Source: Alphaproteobacteria bacterium
GTDB lineage: Bacteria; Pseudomonadota; Alphaproteobacteria; Rhizobiales; Beijerinckiaceae
Direction of reading: 5' to 3'
Assembly: GCA_021325385.1 (NCBI GenBank)
Contig: JAJPHH010000178.1
Coordinates: forward strand, 1-33,257
Length of the DNA stretch: 33,257 nt
This document shows, in pieces, positions 20,745 through 28,111 of the stretch. Within the stretch, counting starts at the first letter, position 1, and every line of letters starts with the position of its first letter. The notes under the pieces were generated by a model. That model did no database searches and was not told the origin of the DNA. It worked only from the letters and a program-made list of their open reading frames with translations. Both the position numbers and the translations under genes were made by a program.

Positions 20745-21780
20745 GGCGAAGCTCGCGGTCGAAAAGGGCCTGTCGACGGCGCAATGGTACGCCTGCCCGA
20801 TTCCGCGCAAAGAGATGAAGGAGATGATGAAGCGCAAGGACGGCCCGGCCCTGCGCGACACGGCGCTGTGGTTCGCGATCCTGATCGTCTCCGGCGGCCT
20901 CGGCTGGTATTTTTGGGGGACGTGGTGGGCCGTTCCGTGCTTCTTCGTCTATGGGGTCGTCTACGGCTCGTCGTCCGATAGCCGCTGGCATGAATGCGGC
21001 CATGGCACCGCGTTCAAGACGCGCTGGATGAACGACGTCGTCTATCACATCGCCTGTTTCATGATCCTGCGCGAGCCGACGATCTGGCGCTGGAGCCACA
21101 CCCGGCACCATACGGATACGATCATTGTCGGCCGCGACCCGGAAATCGCCGCGCCGCGGCCGCCGGACCTTGCCGGCATTCTGCTCAATCTCTTCGCTCT
21201 AAAGAGCGGCTCGACCGCGCTGCGGCATGTCCTTCTGCACACGACCGGCCGCCTGACCGACGAGGAGAAGACTTTCGTGCCGGACATGGAGCGCTGGAAA
21301 GTCTATCTTGTCGCGCGGATCTGGACGGCGATTTTCCTCGCCGTGATCGCAGCTTGCGTCGCGACGCGCTCCATCCTGCCGGCCATGGTTGTCGGCCTGC
21401 CGAGCTTCTATGGCGCGTTCATGGTGATTTTCTTCGGCTTGACCCAGCATGCCGGGCTCGCCGAGGACGTGCTCGACCATCGCCTCAACAGCCGCACGGT
21501 CTACATGAATCCGATCTTCCGCTTCCTCTATTGGAACATGAACTATCACGTCGAGCACCACATGTTTCCGATGGTGCCGTACCATGCCCTGCCGCGCTTG
21601 CACGCCGCGATCAAGGCGGATTGCCCGCCGCCTTATCCTTCGACGATCGCGGCCTATCGCGAAATCATCCCGACGCTGCTGCGCCAGCGCAAAGACCCGA
21701 GCTACTTCGTCAAGCGCGAATTGCCGGCCGGCGCGAAGAGCGTGCCGTACAATCATGATACGGTGATCGCGGCGCATTAG
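20698..21780 (+). CDS. Membrane di-iron oxygenase, fatty acid desaturase superfamily, MocD-like
   Basis: Integral-membrane non-haem di-iron oxygenase of 360 residues. The three histidine boxes are intact: H98-E-C-G-H102, H134-T-R-H137-H138 and H284-V-E-H287-H288. Hydrophobic pairs lie at about 57-90 and 205-250, giving the desaturase/hydroxylase topology. It is followed directly by a Rieske ferredoxin and its reductase, the set called MocD-MocE-MocF in rhizopine catabolism, where it demethylates 3-O-methyl-scyllo-inosamine. Related three-component sets oxidise hydrocarbons or lipids, so the substrate is open. The sugar-type importer and LacI regulator beside it favour a polyol or sugar over a fatty acid (inference). 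AGGAG lies 6 bases before ATG 20698. Confidence 0.85.
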   Translation: MTVAVINRDYSLTGDEAKLAVEKGLSTAQWYACPIPRKEMKEMMKRKDGPALRDTALWFAILIVSGGLGWYFWGTWWAVPCFFVYGVVYGSSSDSRWHECGHGTAFKTRWMNDVVYHIACFMILREPTIWRWSHTRHHTDTIIVGRDPEIAAPRPPDLAGILLNLFALKSGSTALRHVLLHTTGRLTDEEKTFVPDMERWKVYLVARIWTAIFLAVIAACVATRSILPAMVVGLPSFYGAFMVIFFGLTQHAGLAEDVLDHRLNSRTVYMNPIFRFLYWNMNYHVEHHMFPMVPYHALPRLHAAIKADCPPPYPSTIAAYREIIPTLLRQRKDPSYFVKRELPAGAKSVPYNHDTVIAAH

Positions 21781-21810
21781 CCGCCCGCATTCTCTCGAGG
21801 AGCAGACGGC

Positions 21811-22128
21811 ATGTCTCAGGGCTGGGTCGACGCCTGCGCGGCAAACGACATCGAGGAAGAGGACGTCATCCGCTTCGACAGCGGCGGGCGCACCTTCGCC
21901 GTCTATCGCACGGCCGACGATCGCTATTTCGCGACCGACGGGCTCTGTACGCACGAGCAGGTCCATCTCGCCGACGGGCTGGTCATGGGCACGATCATCG
22001 AATGCCCGAAGCATAACGGCCGCTTCGACTTCGCCACGGGCCGGGCGAAGGGCGCGCCGGCTTGCGTCAATCTGCAGACCTATCCGGTGAAGGTCGAAGG
22101 CGGCCGCGTATTCATCAAGCTCGATTGA
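21811..22128 (+). CDS. Rieske [2Fe-2S] ferredoxin, MocE-like
   Basis: A 105-residue soluble electron carrier. The Rieske ligands are Cys46-x-His48 (GLCTHEQVHLADG) and Cys65-x2-His68 (ECPKHNGRFDFATG), complete and correctly spaced for a bacterial oxygenase-type ferredoxin. It has no signal peptide or membrane anchor, so it acts in the cytoplasm, passing electrons from the reductase encoded next to the di-iron oxygenase encoded before it. GAGGAG lies about 9 bases ahead of ATG 21811, 30 bases after the oxygenase stop. Confidence 0.93.
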   Translation: MSQGWVDACAANDIEEEDVIRFDSGGRTFAVYRTADDRYFATDGLCTHEQVHLADGLVMGTIIECPKHNGRFDFATGRAKGAPACVNLQTYPVKVEGGRVFIKLD

Positions 22129-22129
22129 C

Positions 22130-23362
22130 ATGGCGGCGCGAGGCATCGTCATCGTCGGGTCGGGGGAGGCCGGCGCGCGGGCCGCCATCGCGCTGCGCGA
22201 CAATGGCTGGAGCGGCCGCCTGACGCTGATCGGCGACGAGCCGCACCCCCCCTATGAGCGTCCGCCGCTTTCCAAGGCGGCGCTGACCGCCGAAATCGAG
22301 CCGACGCCGCCGGTCATCGCCGATTGCGCTCGTCTCGCCGAGCTCGAAATCGAGCGCCTGGCGGGGGTGCGCGTCACCGCGATCGACCGCGCCGGGCATA
22401 AGCTTGCGACGGACGAGGCGGGCGAGGTTTCCTACGATCGGCTGCTGCTCGCGACAGGAGCCCGGGCGCGCCGCCTTTCCGTCGAGGGCGGCGAATGCGC
22501 GATTTTGCTGCGCAGCTTCGACGACGCCTTGGCTGTCCGCGAAAAGCTGAGGCCGAAAGCGCGCGTCGTCATTATCGGCGCCGGCTTTATCGGCCTGGAG
22601 CTCGCCGCGTCGGCCCGCGAGCGCGGCTGCGCCGTCGTCGTGGTCGAAGCCGCGCCGCGCATTCTCACGCGCGGCGTTCCGGCCGATATTGCAGCGGTGG
22701 TCGCGGCGCGACACGAGGCTGCGGGGGTCGAGATCGTCGTCGGGTGCGCGATTGCGAGGATCGGCCGGGCAGGGAATGGCTTACGCGTCGAACTCGGCGA
22801 CGGTCGCTTCTTCGACGCCGATTGCGTGATCGCCGGAATCGGCGCGGCGCCCGAAATCGCGCTCGCCGCAGCGGCGGGCCTGGCGATCGGCAACGGCGTC
22901 GCCGTCACAGGGAAGCTTCGGACCTCCGATCCCGACATATTCGCCGCCGGCGATTGCTGCTCCTTTCCGCATGCGCTCTACGACGGCCGGCGCGTGCGTC
23001 TGGAAGCTTGGCGCAACGCGCAAGATCAAGGCGTCTTCGTCGCCCGCAGCATGCTCGGCGAGGTCGAAGATTATTGCGCGACCCCCTGGTTCTGGTCCGA
23101 TCAGTACGATCTCCATCTGCAGATCGCCGGGCTGGTCGACGCCGGGCCGAGGACGATCAGGCGCGATCTCGGCGAGGGCGCGCGGCTCGATTTTCATTTG
23201 GCCGCGGACGGAACGCTGGTCGCGGCGAGCGCGATCGGACGGATCGGCCAGGTGGCCAAGGACGCGCGCATTGCCGAGATGCTGATCGCTCGGCGGGCTA
23301 AGCCCGATCCTTCGTATCTGGCGGCGCGCGACGGCAAGCTCAAGGCGCTCCTGGCGGCGTAG
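22130..23362 (+). CDS. FAD-dependent ferredoxin reductase, MocF-like
   Basis: NAD(P)H-dependent flavoprotein of 410 residues that reduces the Rieske ferredoxin. The FAD-binding site is IVIVGSGEAGARAAIALR near residue 5. The NAD-binding site is VVIIGAGFIGLELAASARERG near residue 145, and the second FAD motif is DPDIFAAGDCCSF. The reductase C-terminal domain follows with PWFWSDQYDLHLQIAG, a hallmark of oxygenase-coupled reductases (RhlF/BphA4/putidaredoxin reductase type). The start is one base after the ferredoxin stop codon, so translation is coupled. Confidence 0.93.
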   Translation: MAARGIVIVGSGEAGARAAIALRDNGWSGRLTLIGDEPHPPYERPPLSKAALTAEIEPTPPVIADCARLAELEIERLAGVRVTAIDRAGHKLATDEAGEVSYDRLLLATGARARRLSVEGGECAILLRSFDDALAVREKLRPKARVVIIGAGFIGLELAASARERGCAVVVVEAAPRILTRGVPADIAAVVAARHEAAGVEIVVGCAIARIGRAGNGLRVELGDGRFFDADCVIAGIGAAPEIALAAAAGLAIGNGVAVTGKLRTSDPDIFAAGDCCSFPHALYDGRRVRLEAWRNAQDQGVFVARSMLGEVEDYCATPWFWSDQYDLHLQIAGLVDAGPRTIRRDLGEGARLDFHLAADGTLVAASAIGRIGQVAKDARIAEMLIARRAKPDPSYLAARDGKLKALLAA

Positions 23363-23556
23363 CGATGCGGGCGTCCGGCCACGACGGGGAAACCGGCGTC
23401 TATGCCTGGCTGGAACATCCCGTGCCGATGGACGATGCTGAATTCAGCGTTTCGCGTCGAATGGCCGCCGCTCCGAAGCGCTGGACGGCGGCAAGCCGCG
23501 TTGCGGCGGGCTCGATGAGCGATTATGTCGCAGCGGACGAAATCGAGGGCTTGTCG

Positions 23557-24045
23557 ATGGAAGATCGTTCCCACTCTGATTCCCATCAGGCTGCGCCGGC
23601 CTGGAAACACGACGGCGTTCGGGTGATTCCGGGCGATAAGCTCGATCCAAACACCGCCCAGACGCCTGGTATGGACCGCAAAGCCGCGATTACGTTCGCC
23701 CGCGTCGGCGCGCAGAAGCTATGGGCCGGCACGGTCACGATCCACGCCAACGCCAAGACCGGCGCTCATCATCACGGGCCGCTCGAAAGCGTCATCTATG
23801 TGGTCAAGGGCAAGGCGCGGATGCGCTGGGGCGAAAAGCTGGAATTCGTCGCCGAAGCGGGGCCGGGCGATTTCATCTATGTCCCACCCTACGTGCCGCA
23901 CCAGGAGATCAACGCCAGCCGCGACGAGGCGCTGGAATGCGTGCTGGTGCGCAGCGACGGCGAAGCGGTGGTCGTCAATCTTGACATCGAGCCGGTCGAG
24001 AAGCCGGAGAATGTGCCTTGGATCGATCCCATTCATCGAGGGTAG
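23557..24045 (+). CDS. RmlC-like cupin domain protein (COG4101 type)
   Basis: Single-domain cupin, 162 residues from ATG 23557. Motif 1 is GAHHHGPLESVIYVVKGKARMRWG with metal-binding His residues and Glu; motif 2 is GDFIYVPPYVPHQEIN with the third His. The beginning KHDGVRVIPGDKLDPNTAQTPGM and the end PENVPWIDPIHRG are family-typical. The frame is open to an ATG at 23365, 2 bases after the reductase stop. That would add 64 residues without recognisable features, so the later start with GAGGG (23544-23550 region) is preferred. The reaction is unknown. The location behind the MocDEF-like genes suggests an isomerase, hydrolase or dioxygenase step on the oxidation product, which is speculative. 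Confidence 0.82.
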   Translation: MEDRSHSDSHQAAPAWKHDGVRVIPGDKLDPNTAQTPGMDRKAAITFARVGAQKLWAGTVTIHANAKTGAHHHGPLESVIYVVKGKARMRWGEKLEFVAEAGPGDFIYVPPYVPHQEINASRDEALECVLVRSDGEAVVVNLDIEPVEKPENVPWIDPIHRG

Positions 24046-24196
24046 TTTGGCGAATTTGCGAATTGCTCGGCGACTTTTCCAGGCCGCCGCGTCGCCCGCG
24101 GCCGGCCCGAGCCCTCGAAAAGGATTTGCGCAGCTTCTTGTCCCATTCGGAATGATCGTCAGATGCGAGCTTGGGTCGCGCCGCGTCCGCCGAACC

Positions 24197-24673
24197 TCAC
24201 GCCGCTTTGCCGCACGCCTCGCACAGCCCCTCCACCTCGACCATTTGACGCTGGGCCGAGAAGCCGGCCTTCGCCGCGGTCTCCTGCAGCATCTCGTCGA
24301 CGCGCGGGCTCTCGATCTCGTCCGTCCGGCCGCAGCGCGCGCAGATCAAGAGAATGCCGTGGTGGCGACGGCCGAGATGCTCGCAGGGCGCATAGGCGTT
24401 GCGGCTCTCGACTTTGTGCAGGAAGCCGTTCTCTAGGAAAAAGTCGAGCGTGCGGTAGACGGTCGGCGGCGCGACCGCTTTGCCTTGCTCGCGCGACAGC
24501 GCCTCGATAATGGCGTATGCGCCGAGCGGCGCCTGGGCGCCGGCGAGGATGTCGAGCACTTGGCGGCGCAAGGGCGTCAGCTGCAGTTCACGCTGGCCGC
24601 AGAACTTCTCGACCTGGCGCGCCCAGTCGCGGCGGTCGCTAGCGGCGTGACTATGGTCGCGGCTCTTGCTCAT
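24197..24673 (-). CDS. zur: Zinc uptake regulator Zur (Fur family)
   Basis: Zinc-responsive repressor of 158 residues. The winged-helix part reads LTPLRRQVLDILAGAQAPLGAYAIIEAL and PPTVYRTLDFFLENGFLHKVES. The C-terminal metal-binding part has H-rich CEHLGRRHHGILLICARCGRTDEI and the terminal GLCEACGKAA; the two CxxC pairs form the structural zinc site. The position divergent from znuACB and the Zur box between them identify it as Zur rather than Fur, Mur or Irr. ATG 24673 with GAGG a few bases upstream is chosen. The frame continues upstream to 24829 across the znu regulatory region, which is not expected to be coding. Confidence 0.93.
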   Translation of the reverse strand: MSKSRDHSHAASDRRDWARQVEKFCGQRELQLTPLRRQVLDILAGAQAPLGAYAIIEALSREQGKAVAPPTVYRTLDFFLENGFLHKVESRNAYAPCEHLGRRHHGILLICARCGRTDEIESPRVDEMLQETAAKAGFSAQRQMVEVEGLCEACGKAA

Positions 24674-24814
24674 TGCGCCTCGTTGTCCGCCTTGAGCATA
24701 GCGCGCGGTTTCTCCTGCGTCGAAAACGGGAGGCGTCCGGAGACGGCGGCGCCCCGCCATGCTCCGCACCGGTCCCGCTCGCGCCGGCGAACGCGCCGAC
24801 TTGCCAAGTGAACC

Positions 24815-24827
24815 GTTATAACATAAC
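24815..24827. promoter_or_regulatory. Zur box between zur and znuA
   Basis: GTTATAACATAAC consists of perfect 5-bp arms GTTAT and ATAAC around AAC, and agrees with the alphaproteobacterial Zur consensus GTTAT(N3)ATAAC as I know it. It lies 53 bases before the znuA start codon and 141 bases before the zur start, so it primarily suits znuACB repression. It is the only AT-rich palindrome in this GC-rich gap. Confidence 0.85.
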
Positions 24828-24879
24828 ACGTCGGCGGCGCCGGCGATAGCCGCGTGCGGGTCTCATGGAGCCAATCCTC

Positions 24880-25758
24880 ATGAAAAAGCCCCTGTATCTT
24901 GCGACCGCGGCGCTCGCCGCAGCGTTCCTGGCAAGCCCAGCTTTAGCCGATCCGATCAATGTCGTCGCCGCCGAGAATTTCTATGGCGACGTCGCCGCCC
25001 AGGTCGGCGGCGACAAGGTCGCCGTGACCAGCATTTTGTCCAATCCCGACGAGGACCCGCATCTCTTCGAAGCGAGCGCCTCGACAGCCAAAGCGCTGGC
25101 CAGCGCAAAGATCGTCATCGTCAACGGCGTCGATTATGATCCCTGGATGGAGAAGCTGCTCAAGGCCAATAAGGCGGCCGGCCGCCGCGAGATTCGGGTT
25201 GCGAGCCTCGCGCACAAGAAGCCGGGCGACAATCCGCATCTCTGGTACGATCCGGCGACCGTCAAGACGCTGGCGGCCGCGCTCGTCGCGGATCTCTCCT
25301 TGCTCGACCCCGCGCACCGAGCGGATTACCAGAAAGGGGGAGCCGCGTTTGCGGCCTCGCTCGAGCCGCTCGAGGCGAAAATCGCCGACATGAGGAAGAA
25401 ATATTCTGGTCAGCCGGTCAGCGCTTCGGAGCCCGTTTTCGGCTATATGGCCGGGCTTCTCGGCCTGAACGTGCATAACGAGAAATTTGCTTTGGCGATC
25501 ATGAACAATACCGAGCCGAGCGCAGGGGACGTCGCCGCTTTCGAGAATGACCTGAAAGGCCACAAGGTCAAGGTCATGCTCTACAATGCGCAAGCGAGCG
25601 AGCCGGCGGTCCAGCGCCTCGTGCAGATCGCCAAGGGCGAGAAGATCCCTGTCGTCGGCGTCTCGGAGACCGAGCCGGCCAACTCCACGTACCAGAAGTG
25701 GATGACGTCCCAACTCGACGCGCTCGATCAGGCCCTTTCCAGCAGCGCGACGCAGTGA
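24880..25758 (+). CDS. znuA: Zinc ABC transporter periplasmic binding protein
   Basis: Cluster A-I metal-binding receptor, 292 residues, with a signal peptide (MKKPLYLATAALAAAFLASPALA, cleavage after residue 23). Candidate metal ligands are His61 (DEDPHLFEAS), His120 (DNPHLWYDP), Glu184 (SASEPVFGYM) and Glu263 or Glu265 (VSETEP). Classical ZnuA has a third His and a His/Asp-rich loop. Here the third ligand is Glu, as in manganese receptors such as PsaA, and the loop is missing. The Zur box and neighbouring zur still argue for zinc. ATG 24880 is used because GGAG lies 9 bases upstream; ATG 24865 in the same frame would add a non-signal-like extension. Confidence 0.88.
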   Translation: MKKPLYLATAALAAAFLASPALADPINVVAAENFYGDVAAQVGGDKVAVTSILSNPDEDPHLFEASASTAKALASAKIVIVNGVDYDPWMEKLLKANKAAGRREIRVASLAHKKPGDNPHLWYDPATVKTLAAALVADLSLLDPAHRADYQKGGAAFAASLEPLEAKIADMRKKYSGQPVSASEPVFGYMAGLLGLNVHNEKFALAIMNNTEPSAGDVAAFENDLKGHKVKVMLYNAQASEPAVQRLVQIAKGEKIPVVGVSETEPANSTYQKWMTSQLDALDQALSSSATQ

Positions 25759-26606
25759 GCGCGCTTCGTTTCGATCAGGTCGCGATCAAGCTCGGCGGCC
25801 GGACAATTCTGTCCGCCGCCGATTTCGCGGTTGAAGACGGCGAATTCGTCGGCGTGCTTGGCGCCAACGGCGCCGGCAAGACGACGCTGATGCGCGCTAG
25901 CCTCGGTCTCGTTCCGCTCGCCGCCGGCGCGATCGCCGTGCTCGGCGCGCCGGCGACCAGGGGCCATGCGCGGGTCGGCTACATGCCGCAAAATCGCGGC
26001 CCGATCGCCGGCCTTCGCCTGACCGGCTACGATATGGTCGCGAGCGGCGTCAAAGGCGCTCATTGGGGGCTGCCGCGGCTCGACGCCGCCGAGCGGCGCG
26101 AAATCGACTGGGCGCTGGACATGGTCGACGCGCGCAAGATCGCCGGCCGCTCGCTCAACGAGATTTCCGGCGGCGAGCGCCAGCGCTTGTTGCTGTCGCA
26201 AGCCTTGATCGGCCGGCCGAAATTGCTGCTGCTCGACGAGCCGCTGATCAGTCTCGATCCGGCGCACCAGAAGAACGTGGTCGACACGGTCAAGCGCCTG
26301 TCGGAGGAACTGAAGATCGCGGTCTTGTTCAGCGCGCATGAGATCAACCCGCTGCTCAGCGCGATCGACCGGGTGCTCTATCTCGGCGCCGGCAAGGCGG
26401 TGCTCGGCGCCGTCGACGAGGTCATCGCCGGCCCAACCTTGTCGCGGCTTTACGGCGCGGAGATCGAGGTGCTGCGCGTCGGCGGCCGGATTTTCGTCAT
26501 GTCGGGCGACGTCGAAATGGAGCGGGATTCGCATCGCCATGAGCATGGCGACGCGCATGGCCACGACCATCAGGATCACGCTCATGCCGATGAGAGCCGC
26601 GCCTGA
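25755..26606 (+). CDS. znuC: Zinc ABC transporter ATP-binding protein with His-rich tail
   Basis: ATPase of the importer, 283 residues from GTG 25755, which overlaps the znuA stop as GTGA. Walker A is GANGAGKTT (residues 36-44), the signature ISGGERQ starts near 138, Walker B LLLLDEP ends at 163, and the switch histidine is 195. After the normal end of the fold (about residue 255) there is a tail with eight histidines between residues 260 and 277 (DSHRHEHGDAHGHDHQDHAH). This tail would face the cytoplasm, where it could bind incoming zinc; that function is inference. Confidence 0.92.
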   Translation: MSALRFDQVAIKLGGRTILSAADFAVEDGEFVGVLGANGAGKTTLMRASLGLVPLAAGAIAVLGAPATRGHARVGYMPQNRGPIAGLRLTGYDMVASGVKGAHWGLPRLDAAERREIDWALDMVDARKIAGRSLNEISGGERQRLLLSQALIGRPKLLLLDEPLISLDPAHQKNVVDTVKRLSEELKIAVLFSAHEINPLLSAIDRVLYLGAGKAVLGAVDEVIAGPTLSRLYGAEIEVLRVGGRIFVMSGDVEMERDSHRHEHGDAHGHDHQDHAHADESRA

Positions 26607-27397
26607 TGTTCGATTACGATTTCATGCGCGCGGCCTTCATGGCTTCCGGCATTGTCGCGGTCCTTGCCGGCCTGGTCGGCTTCTTCCTGGTGCTGCGCGG
26701 CCAGACTTTCGCTGGCCATGCTCTGTCGCATGTCGGCTTCACCGGCGCGACCGGCGCGGTGCTGTTCGGGCTTCCGCCGCTCGCCGGCCTGGTCGGCTTC
26801 ACCGTAATCGCCGGCTTGGCCATGGGCGCGCTCGGCGAGCGCTTGAGCCAGCGCGACGTCGCCATTGGCATGATGCTGTCGCTCGCGCTCGGCCTCGGGC
26901 TTTTGTTCCTTCATTTCTATACATCCTACGCCGCGCAGGCGGCGGCTTTGCTCTTCGGCAACGTGCTTGGCGTCGATGACGAAGCGCTGGCCGCTTTGGC
27001 CATCCTCGCGGCGCTGAGCCTCGCCGCGCTCGGCTTCATCGCTCGGCCGCTCATCTTCGCCAGCTTGCAGCCAGAACTCGCCGAAGCGCGCGGCGTCGAC
27101 CTCCGCCTCGTTTCGACCGTCTTTCTGATGATCGTCGCGATCGCCGTATCCGAATGCGCGCAAATCGTCGGCGTGCTCCTCGTCTTCACCCTGATGGTCG
27201 GCCCGGCCGCCGCGGCGCTCGCCTTCACCCGCCGGCTCCACGCCGCGATCGCGTTGGCCGCGCTGCTGGCTCTGGCCGAAGCCTGGGGCGGCCTGACATT
27301 GGCCTATTACAGCGACTGGCCGACCAGCTTCTGGATCACGGCGCTATCGGGACTGGTTTATTTCGCGAGCCTGGTCAGCGCGCGACGAAGCGCGTAA
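26606..27397 (+). CDS. znuB: Zinc ABC transporter permease
   Basis: ABC-3 family inner-membrane permease, 263 residues, with about eight hydrophobic helices. Family markers are LVGFFLVLRGQTFAGHALSHVGFTGA near the N-terminus and AQIVGVLLVFTLMVGPAAAA in the second half. The start ATG shares one base with the znuC stop (TGATG), so translation is coupled. Last gene of znuACB. A long repeat hairpin follows 15 bases after the stop codon. Confidence 0.93.
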   Translation: MFDYDFMRAAFMASGIVAVLAGLVGFFLVLRGQTFAGHALSHVGFTGATGAVLFGLPPLAGLVGFTVIAGLAMGALGERLSQRDVAIGMMLSLALGLGLLFLHFYTSYAAQAAALLFGNVLGVDDEALAALAILAALSLAALGFIARPLIFASLQPELAEARGVDLRLVSTVFLMIVAIAVSECAQIVGVLLVFTLMVGPAAAALAFTRRLHAAIALAALLALAEAWGGLTLAYYSDWPTSFWITALSGLVYFASLVSARRSA

Positions 27398-27412
27398 ATT
27401 GAATCCCTTCTC

Positions 27413-27505
27413 CTCCGTCATTGCGAGGAGCGCAGCGACGAAGCAATCCATTCATAGGGCGGCGCGCTAGGACTGGATTGCTTCGCTTCGCCCGCAATGA
27501 CGGAG
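27413..27505. repeat. Imperfect inverted repeat between convergent genes
   Basis: Left arm 27413-27450 and right arm 27474-27505 are near complements: CTCCGTCATTGCG and CGAAGCAATCCA against TGGATTGCTTCG and CGCAATGACGGAG, with unequal middle parts. This CGTCATTGCGAGCGAAGCGAAGCAATCC element is widespread as dispersed copies in Rhizobiales (from memory); partial copies occur at 1276-1301 and about 11904-11920. It can fold into a long hairpin and may end transcription from znuB and the cytochrome gene. Confidence 0.75.
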
Positions 27506-27509
27506 TATC

Positions 27510-28040
27510 TCACTTCGCCGGCGGCAGATTGTTGTACTGCCCTGCGGAAATCACCACCGAAACGAAGGTCGACGCCTTGTCGTTGGGGCCGAACGGACCG
27601 GGGACTTTGTTCTTGATCGGCGGGAGGCTTCGCAAGAATGCGACAATCGCCTGCGCGTCTTGGTCGGTCAGATGGGCGAAGCTCGGATAGGGCATGACTT
27701 CGGACAACATCCGCCCGTCCGGCCTTTTTCCAGTGCGCAAGGCCGCCACGATCTGGTCGTCGCTCCAGGCGCCGAGCCCGGTCTCCTTGTCGGGCGTCAG
27801 GTTCTGGCCGAGATAGATGCCGACGCCCGGAATGGCGAAGCCGACATCCGAGCCGCCGAGATAGCGCGCCATGTCCGGCTGGCCGAGCATGCCGCCTGGC
27901 GTATGACAATCGGAGCAGCCGCCGATCTGTACGAGATATTTCCCGCGCTGGGTCTGCGCGTCGTCCGCGCAAGCCTCGCCCGCGAGGATCGGAGACGCCG
28001 CCAGGAGCGCGAACAGGAGGGAGATGCGACGTCTGTTCAT
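27510..28040 (-). CDS. Periplasmic class I cytochrome c
   Basis: Monohaem c-type cytochrome of 176 residues with signal peptide RRRISLLFALLAASPILAGEACA (about residues 3-25). The haem site is GGCSDCHTPGG, i.e. CxxCH, and the probable axial Met is in SEVMPYPSFAHLTDQDAQAIVAFLRSLPP. The internal pattern GQNLTPDKETGLGAWSDDQIVAALRTGKRPDG is shared with the cytochrome subunits of membrane-bound alcohol and aldehyde dehydrogenases. No dehydrogenase gene is next to it, so the electron donor is unknown. ATG 28040 is chosen to place the signal peptide at the terminus; the frame extends to 28073. Confidence 0.9.
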   Translation of the reverse strand: MNRRRISLLFALLAASPILAGEACADDAQTQRGKYLVQIGGCSDCHTPGGMLGQPDMARYLGGSDVGFAIPGVGIYLGQNLTPDKETGLGAWSDDQIVAALRTGKRPDGRMLSEVMPYPSFAHLTDQDAQAIVAFLRSLPPIKNKVPGPFGPNDKASTFVSVVISAGQYNNLPPAK

Positions 28041-28111
28041 GACCCCATCCTCAGCTGGAAATTGCCGGCGCACACTATTGACCCCCTGAGGCGCGTCAAG
28101 CCGCGGCTATT

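Noticed and set aside
24197-24829. Longer Zur with 52 extra N-terminal residues
   Set aside because: The extension would cover the znu promoter and Zur box and has no Fur-family resemblance; the ATG at 24673 has its own ribosome site.
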